DNA of 50,451 bases from QAMX01 sp964515055 (lineage in GTDB: Bacteria; Bacillota; Clostridia; Oscillospirales; QAMX01). The notes beneath the pieces are model-generated. The model was not told the DNA's origin. It was given only the letters and a program-made list of their open reading frames with translations, and ran no database searches. The stretch is from NCBI GenBank assembly GCA_964515055.1, contig CAZEUG010000013.1, forward strand, positions 1 through 50,451, written 5' to 3'. Below are positions 16,649 through 25,044 of this stretch, in pieces. Position numbers and translations under genes: made by a program. How positions within the stretch are numbered: the stretch's first letter is position 1; each line of letters opens with the position of its first letter.

Positions 16649-18421
16649 ATGGAAATTGGACGAGTCGTAAAAATCGCCGGCCCGCTTGTCGTTGCAGAGG
16701 GTATGTCCGGCGCCAATATGTTTGATGTCGTTCACGTTGGGAAGGATCGACTGATTGGCGAAATCATTGAGATGCGCGGCGATCGCGCATCCATTCAGGT
16801 TTACGAAGAAACCTCCGGCCTGACACCGGGTGCAGAGGTATGCTCGACCGGCAAACCGCTTTCGGTGGAGCTGGCTCCGGGTATGCTGGAGCAGATGTTT
16901 GACGGCATTCAACGTCCGCTGGATGTTTTGCGCCGCTTGAGCGGTGATACCATCCAACGCGGCGTTGAGGTCACCGCGTTGGATCATGAAAAAAAATGGG
17001 ATTTTCGTCCGCTGGTTCAGCCAGGCGCACACGTAACAGCAGGCGATTTCATCGGTGAAGTTCAGGAAACTTCTGTCATTTCTCATAAAATCATGGTTCC
17101 AAACGGCGTTGAAGGCGAAATTCTGTCGGTTTCCGAAGGCGAATTCACGATCGTTGATCCGATTGCACGCATTCGCTGTGCAGACGGCACTGAACAGGAT
17201 TTGAAGATGCTTTCCGATTGGCCGGTGCGCCGGAGCCGCCCTTATCGCGAAAAGCTGCCGCCGGAAGCACCGATGATCACCGGCCAGCGCGTCATTGATA
17301 CGATGTTCCCGCTGGCCAAAGGCGGTGCCGCCGCGATTCCTGGCCCGTTCGGAAGCGGCAAGACAGTCGTTCAGCATCAGTTAGCCAAATGGTCGGACGT
17401 GGATATCGTCGTCTACGTCGGCTGCGGTGAACGCGGCAACGAGATGACCGATGTTCTGAGGGAGTTCCCGGAGCTGAAGGATCCGAAAACCGGCGAAAGC
17501 CTCATGAAACGAACTGTCCTGATTGCGAATACATCTGATATGCCTGTTGCCGCTCGCGAAGCATCAATCTATACCGGGATTACCATCGGCGAATATTTCC
17601 GCGACATGGGATACGATGTCGCCATCATTGCAGATTCTACCTCCAGATGGGCAGAAGCGTTGCGCGAAATGTCCGGACGTCTTGAGGAAATGCCGGGCGA
17701 AGAAGGGTATCCGGCTTATCTGACATCCCGTATTGCCCAGTTCTATGAACGGGCAGGCCATGTCGTCTGCATGGGACAGGATCGCCGCGAAGCCACATTG
17801 AGCGCCATTGGCGCAGTTTCCCCGGCAGGTGGTGATATCTCTGAACCCGTCTCTCAGGCCACTCTTCGTATTGTCAAGGTCTTCTGGGGACTGGACGATC
17901 AGCTGGCCTATCGACGCCATTTCCCAGCCATCAACTGGCTGAACAGCTACTCACTCTACTTGGATCGCGTGATGCCGTGGATGAATTCACACGTCAATCC
18001 CAATTTCCGCGACAACCGCGACACGGCAATGCAGCTGCTCCAGCTGGAATCCGAACTCGATGAAATTGTCCGACTGGTCGGTATGGATGCCTTGTCCGCA
18101 CAGGATCGTCTGACCATGGAAACCGCCCGGATGATTCGCGAAGACTTCCTGCAGCAGAATGCTTTTTCCGATACAGACAGCTATACGTCGCCTGATAAAC
18201 AGTACGAGCTGCTTAAATTGATTTTGACCTTCCACGCGGCCGCATCAGCAGCCGTTCAGAAGGGCGCTGAGATTGATCAGCTGCTGCAACTGCCCGCCAT
18301 GGAACAGATTGGCCGGGCAAAAGACATTGGCGAACAGGATTTTGAACGCCGCTATACAGAAATTGCGACATCCATGACGCACGACATCCGCAGCCTGATC
18401 CCGGATGACGAAGCTCTGTAA
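16649..18421 (+). CDS. ntpA: V-type ATPase catalytic subunit A
   Basis: 590 residues. The Walker A motif G-P-F-G-S-G-K-T spans residues 232-239 with K238, and the V-x-C-G-E-R-G-N-E-M segment supplies the catalytic glutamate. The non-homologous insertion after residue 110 that marks A-type over B-type subunits is present, and D-S-T-S-R-W-A-E-A-L-R follows. It hydrolyses ATP to drive rotation, or makes ATP in reverse. Length is normal. Confidence 0.98.
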   Translation: MEIGRVVKIAGPLVVAEGMSGANMFDVVHVGKDRLIGEIIEMRGDRASIQVYEETSGLTPGAEVCSTGKPLSVELAPGMLEQMFDGIQRPLDVLRRLSGDTIQRGVEVTALDHEKKWDFRPLVQPGAHVTAGDFIGEVQETSVISHKIMVPNGVEGEILSVSEGEFTIVDPIARIRCADGTEQDLKMLSDWPVRRSRPYREKLPPEAPMITGQRVIDTMFPLAKGGAAAIPGPFGSGKTVVQHQLAKWSDVDIVVYVGCGERGNEMTDVLREFPELKDPKTGESLMKRTVLIANTSDMPVAAREASIYTGITIGEYFRDMGYDVAIIADSTSRWAEALREMSGRLEEMPGEEGYPAYLTSRIAQFYERAGHVVCMGQDRREATLSAIGAVSPAGGDISEPVSQATLRIVKVFWGLDDQLAYRRHFPAINWLNSYSLYLDRVMPWMNSHVNPNFRDNRDTAMQLLQLESELDEIVRLVGMDALSAQDRLTMETARMIREDFLQQNAFSDTDSYTSPDKQYELLKLILTFHAAASAAVQKGAEIDQLLQLPAMEQIGRAKDIGEQDFERRYTEIATSMTHDIRSLIPDDEAL

Positions 18422-18450
18422 CGGTTCTGACGGAAAGGATTGATTGGACG

Positions 18451-19845
18451 ATGATCAAAGAATACAGAACGATCAGTGAAGTTGCAGGGCCGTTAATGCT
18501 GGTTCAGAATGTTCAGGGTGCTGCGTATAACGAACTGGCGGAGATTGTTCTGCAAAACGGCGAAAAACGCCGCTGCAAGGTGCTTGAAGTCGATGGAACC
18601 AACGTGCTGGTGCAGTTGTTTGAAAACAGTGCTGGAATCAACCTCGCAGACAGCAAGGTTCGCTTCCTTGGACATAGCCTTGAAATGCCTGTCTCTGAAG
18701 ATATGCTGGGGCGTGTCTTTGATGGGATGGGTCGTCCGGCCGATGGTGGCCCGGAGCTGCTGGCCGAAAAATACCTGGATATCAACGGCGTGCCGATGAA
18801 TCCGACAGCTCGAAATTATCCCTCCGAGTTCATTCAGACCGGTATTTCCAGCATTGATGGCCTGAATACGCTGGTTCGTGGCCAAAAACTGCCGATTTTC
18901 TCCGGAAGCGGTTTGCCCCATGCGCAGCTGGCTGCACAGATTGCCCGTCAGGCGAAAGTCCTGAATTCTGATGCAAAATTTGCGGTTGTCTTTGCCGCAA
19001 TCGGTATCACATTCGAAGAAGCCGATTTCTTCATTTCCGACTTCAAACGCACCGGCGCACTGAACCGCACGGTTCTTTTTATCAACCTTGCCAACGACCC
19101 CGCCATAGAACGAATCGCTACGCCACGTATGGCACTCTCAGCGGCAGAATATCTCGCATTTGAGAAGAATATGCACGTTCTTGTCATTATGACGGATATC
19201 ACAAACTACGCCGAAGCGCTCCGCGAAATCTCCGCCGCGCGCAAAGAGGTTCCCGGCCGCCGCGGCTATCCGGGCTACCTCTACACTGACCTCGCCACCA
19301 TGTATGAACGCGCCGGCCGCCGCATCAGCAGCGACGGTTCCATCACACTGATCCCGATTCTGTCCATGCCGGAGGATGACAAAACGCATCCCATTCCCGA
19401 CTTGACCGGGTATATCACTGAGGGACAGATCATTCTCTCCCGAGAACTGTACCGGAAGAATATCCAGCCGCCCGTTGACGTCCTGCCGTCTCTTTCTCGT
19501 CTGAAGGATAAGGGCATCGGTGCAGGAAAGACCCGGGAAGATCATGCCAACCAGATGAACCAGATCATTGCCTGCTATGCCCGTGGCAAAGAGTCCAAGG
19601 AACTGATGACGATTCTCGGCGAAGCCGCTCTGACGGAAATGGATAAACTCTATGCCAAATTTGCAGACGCCTTTGACAAGCAATATCTGGCACAGGGCTA
19701 TGACACCAACCGCTCCATTGAAGAAACGCTGGAGCTCGGCTGGCGACTGCTGGAAATTCTGCCGAAATCAGAGCTGAAACGCATCAAACCGGAGTTGATT
19801 GATCGCTACTATCATTCTCACTCCAACGATGAGGCAAACGCATAA
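18451..19845 (+). CDS. ntpB: V-type ATPase subunit B
   Basis: 464 residues, homologous to subunit A but with a degenerate P-loop (F-S-G-S-G-L-P-H near residue 152), as expected for the non-catalytic B subunit. T-D-M/I-T-N-Y-A-E-A-L-R-E and G-R-R-G-Y-P-G-Y-L-Y are family hallmarks. Three copies alternate with A in the head. It follows ntpA after 29 bases. Confidence 0.98.
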   Translation: MIKEYRTISEVAGPLMLVQNVQGAAYNELAEIVLQNGEKRRCKVLEVDGTNVLVQLFENSAGINLADSKVRFLGHSLEMPVSEDMLGRVFDGMGRPADGGPELLAEKYLDINGVPMNPTARNYPSEFIQTGISSIDGLNTLVRGQKLPIFSGSGLPHAQLAAQIARQAKVLNSDAKFAVVFAAIGITFEEADFFISDFKRTGALNRTVLFINLANDPAIERIATPRMALSAAEYLAFEKNMHVLVIMTDITNYAEALREISAARKEVPGRRGYPGYLYTDLATMYERAGRRISSDGSITLIPILSMPEDDKTHPIPDLTGYITEGQIILSRELYRKNIQPPVDVLPSLSRLKDKGIGAGKTREDHANQMNQIIACYARGKESKELMTILGEAALTEMDKLYAKFADAFDKQYLAQGYDTNRSIEETLELGWRLLEILPKSELKRIKPELIDRYYHSHSNDEANA

Positions 19846-19865
19846 GATAAACGGAGGCGACAGAC

Positions 19866-20522
19866 TTGGCCGTCATGAATGTGAATCCGACACGGATGCA
19901 ACTAAAAAAACTGAAGAAAAGTCTGGCAACTGCTGTCAGGGGTCATAAATTGCTCAAAGACAAGAATGATGAGCTCATGAAACAGTTTCTGAACATCGTC
20001 CGCGATAATCTCCGTCTCCGCGCAGCAGTCGAGGAAAAGATTCAGGCGCTGCATGACCATTTTTCAATTGCGTCCGCAGAAATGAGCCCGGAGTACTTGA
20101 GTCAGGCGCTGCTTCTGCCGAAACAGACGGTTTCCATTGACGTGACTGAAAAAAACATCATGAGCGTCCGCATTCCGACCTATGACTTTCAGACAACGGA
20201 GCCGTCAGAGGGTTCAATCTTTCCGTACGGCACAGTCAACACATCCGGCGAATTGGACGATGCGGTTCAGGCCGCCTGTGATCTGCTCCCGGATCTGCTT
20301 GCACTGGCTCAGGTCGAAAAAGCTACATCTATGATGGCGGCGGAGATTGAACGGACTCGTCGACGCGTCAATGCGCTGGAACACGTCCTGATTCCGCAGT
20401 ACCGCGATACCATCCGTTTTATCACCATGAAACTCGACGAGAACGAACGCGGCAATATCACACGCCTGATGAAGGTCAAGGATATGATGCTCGCGGAGAC
20501 CCTCTCAAAAGATCAACACTGA
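19866..20522 (+). CDS. ntpD: V-type ATPase subunit D (central shaft)
   Basis: 218 residues. N-V-N-P-T-R-M near the N-terminus and the L-K-K-x-L-x-T-A-x-R-G-H-K-L-L-K-D-K-x-D-E-L block are diagnostic. The protein is two long antiparallel helices forming the rotor axle. I chose the TTG start at 19866 because GGAGG lies eight bases before it; the ATG at 19875 is possible but too far from that site. It is the last gene and is followed at once by a strong terminator; no NtpH or NtpJ-type gene follows. Confidence 0.96.
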   Translation: MAVMNVNPTRMQLKKLKKSLATAVRGHKLLKDKNDELMKQFLNIVRDNLRLRAAVEEKIQALHDHFSIASAEMSPEYLSQALLLPKQTVSIDVTEKNIMSVRIPTYDFQTTEPSEGSIFPYGTVNTSGELDDAVQAACDLLPDLLALAQVEKATSMMAAEIERTRRRVNALEHVLIPQYRDTIRFITMKLDENERGNITRLMKVKDMMLAETLSKDQH

Positions 20523-20524
20523 AC

Positions 20525-20559
20525 AATACGCCGCAGGAATCGTACCTGCGGCGTATTTT
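20525..20559 (+). terminator. Intrinsic terminator of the V-ATPase operon
   Basis: A perfect 13-bp GC-rich stem (20525-20537 with 20545-20557), a 7-base loop and a run of T at the end of the 3' arm. It begins three bases after the ntpD stop. Confidence 0.9.
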
Positions 20560-20640
20560 GATTGAGCTCAAAAAAATACGTATCCAATCGGGAAAAATGC
20601 ACATCCTAATCGTACATCGAAAAGAAAGGATTGTGACTGC

Positions 20641-20817
20641 ATGAGCCCGAAAGAATTACTCTATATGGAGGATGCCTTGTCGCATGAGCAGATGATGCAT
20701 CAAAAATGCACCGACCTTGCAAACCGCCTGCAGGATCAGGAATTGAAGACCTTTGTTCTTCAATTGGCGAGTCGCCATCAACAGCACTTTGGCGACCTGT
20801 ACGGTCTGCTGAAGTAA
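20641..20817 (+). CDS. Small spore-coat-associated-type protein (58 aa)
   Basis: A 58-residue acidic helical protein starting M-S-P-K-E-L-L-Y-M-E-D-A-L and ending D-L-Y-G-L-L-K. Small proteins of this look (E-L-L-Y-x-E-D-A-L-x-H-E-Q) are, from memory, found beside CotF-domain genes in spore-forming Clostridia. The next gene, 17 bases downstream, is such a CotF gene. A ribosome site (AAAGAAAGGA) precedes the ATG. The exact role is unknown; a spore-coat or late-sporulation role is inferred from context. Confidence 0.75.
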   Translation: MSPKELLYMEDALSHEQMMHQKCTDLANRLQDQELKTFVLQLASRHQQHFGDLYGLLK

Positions 20818-20834
20818 GAAAGGGAGGAACCGAT

Positions 20835-21080
20835 ATGGACGATCAACTGATTATGGAAGATATCCTGACGACCGTGAAAGGTGCAGCCGATCTCTATCTG
20901 CATGGGACAATCGAATCGGCCACCGTCAATATCCATCAGGCGTTCGATCAAAAGCTCAATGATACGCTCCAGATGCAGAACGATATCTATACGAAAATGT
21001 CTCAGCGTGGCTGGTTCCCAACGCAGCAGGCCGAACAGCAGAAAATCGATCAGGCCAGACAGAAGTTTTCAGCGAAATAA
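20835..21080 (+). CDS. CotF-family spore coat protein
   Basis: 81 residues carrying the coat-F domain pattern: Y-L-H-G-T-I-E-S near residue 21, L-N-D-T-L-x-M-Q-N-x-I-Y-x-K-M in the middle, and G-W-F-P-T-Q-Q-A at the end. GGGAGG precedes ATG 20835 by seven bases. This group of short, ferritin-like helical-hairpin proteins is associated with the spore coat. The pair (20641 and 20835) probably forms a small sporulation operon; I did not find a convincing mother-cell sigma promoter upstream. Confidence 0.85.
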   Translation: MDDQLIMEDILTTVKGAADLYLHGTIESATVNIHQAFDQKLNDTLQMQNDIYTKMSQRGWFPTQQAEQQKIDQARQKFSAK

Positions 21081-21091
21081 GCAAAACGGCA

Positions 21092-21124
21092 AAAATGGCG
21101 ATGACATCATGTCATCGCCATTTT
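21092..21124. terminator. Bidirectional terminator after the coat genes
   Basis: A perfect 15-bp stem (21092-21106 with 21110-21124) and a 3-base loop, with A and T runs at the outer ends. It separates the coat genes from the convergent DUF4363 gene. Confidence 0.85.
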
Positions 21125-21204
21125 GCTATGACGACCGCAGCCCGGCTGCCGCAGTCCTTTTCGATTCCAACCGCTGTGACGGAGCTTCATGAAAGGCGAT
21201 GCGC

Positions 21205-21591
21205 TTAAAAGATATTGCCAAGCGTGGGCCGATCTCGTGCAGCCAGTGAGTTGACTGCAAAAGTGGCTGAAGCAAGTTCCGCTTCCAGAGACTGCAAATC
21301 TTCAAACCGCGCACAAATTATGGCACTCCCCAGTGAAGACAGGATGGCGTCCAGGTAGGAATGGTTGAGCGAAATAGCAAAAATGATTTTCCGGTCATTG
21401 TACATCGCCGTCAAGGTCTGAAGACGATCGACACACGCAGAAAACTGCCCACATCTTGCCTGCATCCGGATATCTGTAATCGCATCCGCGGCCTCCTGAC
21501 AGGTATCACTGATATAGACCTGAATCGAAATCGCTGCCAACAGAGCAACCAACAACAGAAATAATGCAATCAGCGTATATCGAAGATTCAT
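21205..21591 (-). CDS. DUF4363-like membrane-anchored protein
   Basis: 128 residues from the ATG at 21591, which follows AGAGGG by nine bases. An upstream in-frame ATG at 21612 overlaps the preceding gene and lacks a site. One N-terminal transmembrane helix (M-N-L-R-Y then about 20 hydrophobic residues) is followed by a helical extracytoplasmic part with D-R-K-I-I-F-A-I-S-L-N-H. It fits the DUF4363 group, which in Clostridia commonly follows DUF421 genes, as here. Function unknown. Confidence 0.75.
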   Translation of the reverse strand: MNLRYTLIALFLLLVALLAAISIQVYISDTCQEAADAITDIRMQARCGQFSACVDRLQTLTAMYNDRKIIFAISLNHSYLDAILSSLGSAIICARFEDLQSLEAELASATFAVNSLAARDRPTLGNIF

Positions 21592-21604
21592 AAATGCAGT
21601 CCCT

Positions 21605-22294
21605 CTATTCATTTCGAATCACACGGACATTCCCATCCGTATCCCGTGCCATATAAAAGACATCGGCAACGCGATGAATGTTTCGCTTTTCCAAATCCTT
21701 CATCAGGTCGGTTTGGCTCAAACCGATTTGCCGCATATTGGCGCGAATCAAATGCCCATTTGCGATCACAGTGTAGGTGAGCGGACTTGGCGCAAAGGTC
21801 GAAATATGCAGATCACGTCGAATCAAAGGCTGATCGCCTTCGTTTAGAATGATGCTCATTTGACCGTTTGTTTCAATGATCCCATAACGCACGGTCTGAA
21901 TGCTCGTCACATTTTTTAAGCGCAGCTCCTCTGCAATTTCATCGACGCTGAGACGCAAACGACGAATCTCCCGTTGATTCAGTTGCCCGTTTTCAATAAT
22001 GATACTCGGCTTTCCGCATAGAATCCGGCGAAAAACAGGGCTGGCAATGGAAATGACGGACGTAAGTAGCCCTAACGCTAACAACACTACAATTGGCACC
22101 AGCCCGGTGGCCAGCGGTTGTGCGGAATCCTGCATGGGGATGGCAGCCAACTCGCTGATCAAAATCGTAATTGCCAATTCACTGGGCTCCAGCTCGCCGA
22201 TCTGACGCTTTCCCAACAGGCGCATCGCAAATATGACGATGCAATACAGCAGAATTGTTCGAATCAATGAAATCAGCACAGCGTTCGCCTCCAT
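21605..22294 (-). CDS. DUF421 family membrane protein (YetF/YrbG-like)
   Basis: 229 residues from the ATG at 22294. Three transmembrane helices fill residues about 1-90, with the family segment M-R-L-L-G-K-R-Q-I-G-E-L-E-P-S-E-L. The cytoplasmic or surface part has G-K-P-S-I-I-I-E-N-G-Q-L and L-R-L-S-V-D-E-I. Relatives of YetF have been linked to spore and membrane functions, but no activity is established. The ribosome site is poor. It is followed by the DUF4363 gene and is divergent from the YerC-like gene. Confidence 0.88.
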   Translation of the reverse strand: MEANAVLISLIRTILLYCIVIFAMRLLGKRQIGELEPSELAITILISELAAIPMQDSAQPLATGLVPIVVLLALGLLTSVISIASPVFRRILCGKPSIIIENGQLNQREIRRLRLSVDEIAEELRLKNVTSIQTVRYGIIETNGQMSIILNEGDQPLIRRDLHISTFAPSPLTYTVIANGHLIRANMRQIGLSQTDLMKDLEKRNIHRVADVFYMARDTDGNVRVIRNE

Positions 22295-22361
22295 CGTACT
22301 TTGGTGAATAGTTTGCCCCGCAACGCTTGAAGATATGCCCTCTGAAGCGGATGCAGATGAC

Positions 22362-22390
22362 TTGAAAAAAAGGAGAAAAGCGTGTATAAT
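22362..22390 (+). promoter_or_regulatory. Promoter of the YerC-methyltransferase-hslO run
   Basis: TTGAAA at 22362-22367, a 17-base spacer and a perfect TATAAT at 22385-22390. Start of transcription is near 22397, about 65 bases before the first gene. Confidence 0.82.
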
Positions 22391-22462
22391 ATAGTAGAAT
22401 TGTTTTCGGTGAAGAAAATGCTGCTGCAGATGCAGAAACCAGATAGGGGAGACATGGCTTCG

Positions 22463-22762
22463 ATGAACGATAAAATGAAAGAAATGCATTTTGACGAGCT
22501 GTTTCAGGCAGTTCTGCTCCTGAAAACAGAGGACGAGGTTCGCGCTTTTTTTGAGGACATCTGCACGGTGAATGAAATGAAAGCCATGCTGCAGCGCCTT
22601 CAGGTTGCCGAAATGCTCGACCACGGCGCACAGTACAGCCACATTGTCGCGACAACCGGCGCTTCGACTGCAACCATCAGCCGAGTCAATCGCTGCCTGC
22701 AATACGGCTCCGACGGATATCATCTGGTTCTCGATCGACTCCGCCAACAGGAAGAGGCATAA
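22463..22762 (+). CDS. TrpR/YerC-family transcriptional regulator
   Basis: 99 residues from the ATG at 22463. F-F-E-D-I-C-T-V-N-E-M-K-A-M-L-Q-R-L and the recognition-helix region T-G-A-S-T-A-T-I-S-R-V-N-R are typical of the YerC/YecD group within the TrpR superfamily. It is a likely DNA-binding repressor of unknown regulon. GGGGAG at 22446-22451 is 11 bases from this ATG; the ATG at 22454 would be only two bases away and is rejected. It leads a three-gene run. Confidence 0.88.
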   Translation: MNDKMKEMHFDELFQAVLLLKTEDEVRAFFEDICTVNEMKAMLQRLQVAEMLDHGAQYSHIVATTGASTATISRVNRCLQYGSDGYHLVLDRLRQQEEA

Positions 22763-22765
22763 AAA

Positions 22766-23518
22766 ATGGCAAATTATTCTGTCATGGCACCGTTCTATGA
22801 CGCCTTTACGGACGATGTGCCCTATCAGGCGTGGGCAGATTATTTACAGCAGCTCTTTCGGAAATTCAACGCTTCGCCCTCCATCATTCTCGATCTGGCC
22901 TGCGGTACCGGCTCCTTGACAAAAATTCTGGCCGAAGCCGGCTACGACATGATCGGAACGGACGGGTCGCCCGATATGCTGGCCGAAGCGTCCGCGAAAA
23001 CCGTTCAACTCGAACAGCGGCCGCTGTTTCTCTGCCAACGCATGGAAAAGCTCGATCTGTACGGAACGGTCGATGCCGTCGTCTGTGCATTGGACAGCAT
23101 CAACTATCTGACCACACAAGTAGCACTGGAAGCCACTTTTCAGCGCGTTGGGCTCTTTTTGAACGACAACGGACTCTTTATTTTCGATGTCAATACAGAC
23201 GCAAAATTCCGCGCCATCGATATGCAGGCCTTTGTCCGGGAATCGGAGCAGTGCTTTTGCGTCTGGCAGGCCGATTATGATGCGCCACAGCGCCTGATGA
23301 ATTATTATCTCGATTTCTTTATGGCCAATCCGGGTGATACGTATACAAGAGGCACCGAACACCACGTGGAACGCGCTCATACGCTTCAGGAACTGCAAAC
23401 GGCACTGGAAAAGGGTCAGATGCAGCTGGAAGCTGTTTATGGCGAATTGGCGTTGTCAGCGCCGGCGCCGGATGCCGATCGGGTGTTTCTGGTTGCCCGA
23501 CGTCGGCCACGCACATAA
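22766..23518 (+). CDS. Class I SAM-dependent methyltransferase
   Basis: 250 residues. Motif I is L-D-L-A-C-G-T-G-S-L (about residues 42-51), followed by G-T-D-G-S-P-D-M-L as the acidic-loop region and V-V-C-A-L-D-S-I-N-Y-L as motif IV. An N-terminal segment Y-D-A-F-T-D-D-V-P-Y is typical of small-molecule methyltransferases in Firmicutes. The substrate cannot be told. It begins three bases after the YerC-like gene. Confidence 0.88.
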   Translation: MANYSVMAPFYDAFTDDVPYQAWADYLQQLFRKFNASPSIILDLACGTGSLTKILAEAGYDMIGTDGSPDMLAEASAKTVQLEQRPLFLCQRMEKLDLYGTVDAVVCALDSINYLTTQVALEATFQRVGLFLNDNGLFIFDVNTDAKFRAIDMQAFVRESEQCFCVWQADYDAPQRLMNYYLDFFMANPGDTYTRGTEHHVERAHTLQELQTALEKGQMQLEAVYGELALSAPAPDADRVFLVARRRPRT

Positions 23519-23544
23519 GAATGTCCAAAACAGGAGGAAACACG

Positions 23545-24417
23545 ATGAGTGATCATATCATTCACGCAATCAGCGGAGACGGAATGGTTCGTATCTCCGT
23601 TGCAGATATGCGCGACGCGGTCGAACAGGCGCGTCAATATCATCTATTAACGCCAACCACTACGGCCGTTTTGGGCCGACTGTTGATTGGCGCATCCATC
23701 ATGGGCTCGGATTTGAAGGACGAGCAGTTCTCTGTCACGCTGCGCCTTTCGGGAGACGGTCCGTGCGGCACGGTCATTGCTGTTGCAGATGGGGACGGCT
23801 ATTGCCGTGGCTGCATCCAGCACGCCGATGTGGAGCTGCCACTCAATGAGAAGGGCAAGCTCGACGTCGGCGGCGCAGTCGGTGCCGGCACCTTGACGGT
23901 CATTCGGGATCTGAAAATGAAGGAACCGTATGTCGGCATGATTGATCTCGTATCCGGCGAAATCGCAGAGGATTTGACGGAGTACCTGTATACCAGTGAA
24001 CAGCAGCCGGGCGTCTGCGCATTGGGCGTCCTCGTCGATCGAGACTGCTCTGTTCGTGCCGCTGGCGGGCTGATTCTGTCGCTGATGCCCGGCGCAGATG
24101 AGGCGGTGATTTCCCGCGTCGAACAGGATGTCGCGGATTTGCCGCCGGTCACACAAATGCTTGACTCTGGAATGTCCGCAGAGGATATTGCACGCGCCGC
24201 TTTGAAGAGCGATTTCGGCAGCATTGTTCAGTCCAATCCTACCGGATATCGCTGCCACTGCTCGGAAGAACACGTCCGTGAAATGCTGATCAGCCTTGGC
24301 CGCGAAGAACTGGAACGTCTGAAAGCCGAAGGGGAATCAGTCGAGGTGGTCTGTCATTTCTGCGATAAAAAATACCAGATTCCTGTCGCAGAAGTGCTGG
24401 CATCTGTCCAAAATTGA
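23545..24417 (+). CDS. hslO: Hsp33 redox-regulated chaperone
   Basis: 290 residues from the ATG at 23545, set by AGGAGG eight bases upstream. The N-terminal chaperone domain is followed by the redox switch: C-H-C near residue 235 and C-H-F-C near residue 268, four cysteines binding zinc when reduced and forming disulfides upon oxidative stress. In an anaerobe it would protect proteins from oxidative unfolding. It is third in the run after the YerC-like and methyltransferase genes. Confidence 0.96.
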   Translation: MSDHIIHAISGDGMVRISVADMRDAVEQARQYHLLTPTTTAVLGRLLIGASIMGSDLKDEQFSVTLRLSGDGPCGTVIAVADGDGYCRGCIQHADVELPLNEKGKLDVGGAVGAGTLTVIRDLKMKEPYVGMIDLVSGEIAEDLTEYLYTSEQQPGVCALGVLVDRDCSVRAAGGLILSLMPGADEAVISRVEQDVADLPPVTQMLDSGMSAEDIARAALKSDFGSIVQSNPTGYRCHCSEEHVREMLISLGREELERLKAEGESVEVVCHFCDKKYQIPVAEVLASVQN

Positions 24418-24475
24418 CAATCGGGGATGGGGCAAATTTTCCAGAAAAAAATTTCGCTTTTTTTGGAAAAGGGGC

Positions 24476-24504
24476 TTGACAATCAAAGGGGAAAGTAGTA
24501 TAAT
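24476..24504 (+). promoter_or_regulatory. Consensus promoter of the tRNA operon
   Basis: A perfect TTGACA at 24476-24481, a 17-base spacer and a perfect TATAAT at 24499-24504. It lies about 50 bases before the first tRNA gene. Confidence 0.9.
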
Positions 24505-24553
24505 ATACTACGTTGCTTGTGCTTGAGTCGCTAAGCGCTAGGCTTCAAATCGC

Positions 24554-24630
24554 GGGGGTATAGCTCAGCTGGTTAGAGCACTTGCCTTACAAGCAAGGGG
24601 TCACAGGTTCGAGTCCTGTTGTCCCCACCA
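24554..24630 (+). tRNA. tRNA-Val (anticodon TAC)
   Basis: A cloverleaf of 77 bases including an encoded CCA. The anticodon stem CTTGC/GCAAG encloses the loop CTTACAA with TAC. D-arm GCTCAGCTGG and T-loop GGTTCGAGTCC are normal. The acceptor stem has two G-T wobbles. Confidence 0.95.
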
Positions 24631-24651
24631 CTTGCCCCATCCCATTTATTT

Positions 24652-24729
24652 GGCCCGGTAGTTCAGTTGGTTTAGAACGCTAGCCTGTCACGCTAGAGGT
24701 CGAGGGTTCGAGCCCCTTCCGGGTCGCCA
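24652..24729 (+). tRNA. tRNA-Asp (anticodon GTC)
   Basis: A 78-base cloverleaf with encoded CCA. The anticodon loop is CTGTCAC (GTC). T-arm GAGGGTTCGAGCCCC. The acceptor stem GGCCCGG pairs with CCGGGTC through one wobble, and the discriminator base is G, as expected for tRNA-Asp. Confidence 0.95.
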
Positions 24730-24753
24730 TCATGATCATTCTGATCATGATTT

Positions 24754-24829
24754 GCCTCTGTAGCTCAGTTGGTAGAGCAGGGGACTGAAAATCCCCGTGT
24801 CGTTGGTTCGATTCCGACCGGAGGCACCA
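24754..24829 (+). tRNA. tRNA-Phe (anticodon GAA)
   Basis: A 76-base cloverleaf with encoded CCA. The anticodon stem GGGGA/TCCCC encloses CTGAAAA (GAA). Discriminator base A. It lies 24 bases after tRNA-Asp; the spacer holds a TGATCAT inverted repeat. Confidence 0.95.
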
Positions 24830-24835
24830 TTTTAT

Positions 24836-24911
24836 GCGGATTTAGCTCATCTGGTAGAGCGCCACCTTGCCAAGGTGGAGGTAGCGAGTTCGAGCCTCGT
24901 AATCCGCTCCA
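24836..24911 (+). tRNA. tRNA-Gly (anticodon GCC)
   Basis: A 76-base cloverleaf with encoded CCA. The anticodon stem CCACC/GGTGG encloses TTGCCAA (GCC). Discriminator base T. Only six bases after tRNA-Phe. Confidence 0.95.
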
Positions 24912-24915
24912 TTCA

Positions 24916-24950
24916 AAAAGTCTTTTGTCAAACTGACAAAAGACTTTTTT
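24916..24950 (+). terminator. Intrinsic terminator of the tRNA operon
   Basis: A 15-bp perfect stem (24916-24930 with 24934-24948), a 3-base loop, then T-rich sequence. It begins five bases after tRNA-Gly. Confidence 0.9.
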
Positions 24951-25044
24951 GTTTATTTTCGCTTTGGTGAATTCCAAAATCAAACTGCATCCATTTTTCG
25001 ATCACGATTCCGGAAGTTTTTATGCGAGAACCCCCATTCCTCTC

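Noticed and set aside
20560..20640. Sigma-F, -G, -E or -K promoter before the coat genes
   Set aside because: Partial matches (CATCCTAAT, GGGAAAAAT) have wrong spacing or lack a partner box.
24418..24553. Small RNA between hslO and the tRNA genes
   Set aside because: The stretch is explained by the tRNA promoter and a short leader.
24765..24983. Minus-strand frame across the tRNA genes with G-I-E-P-T-T-R-like text
   Set aside because: A well-known false protein translated from the reverse of tRNA genes.
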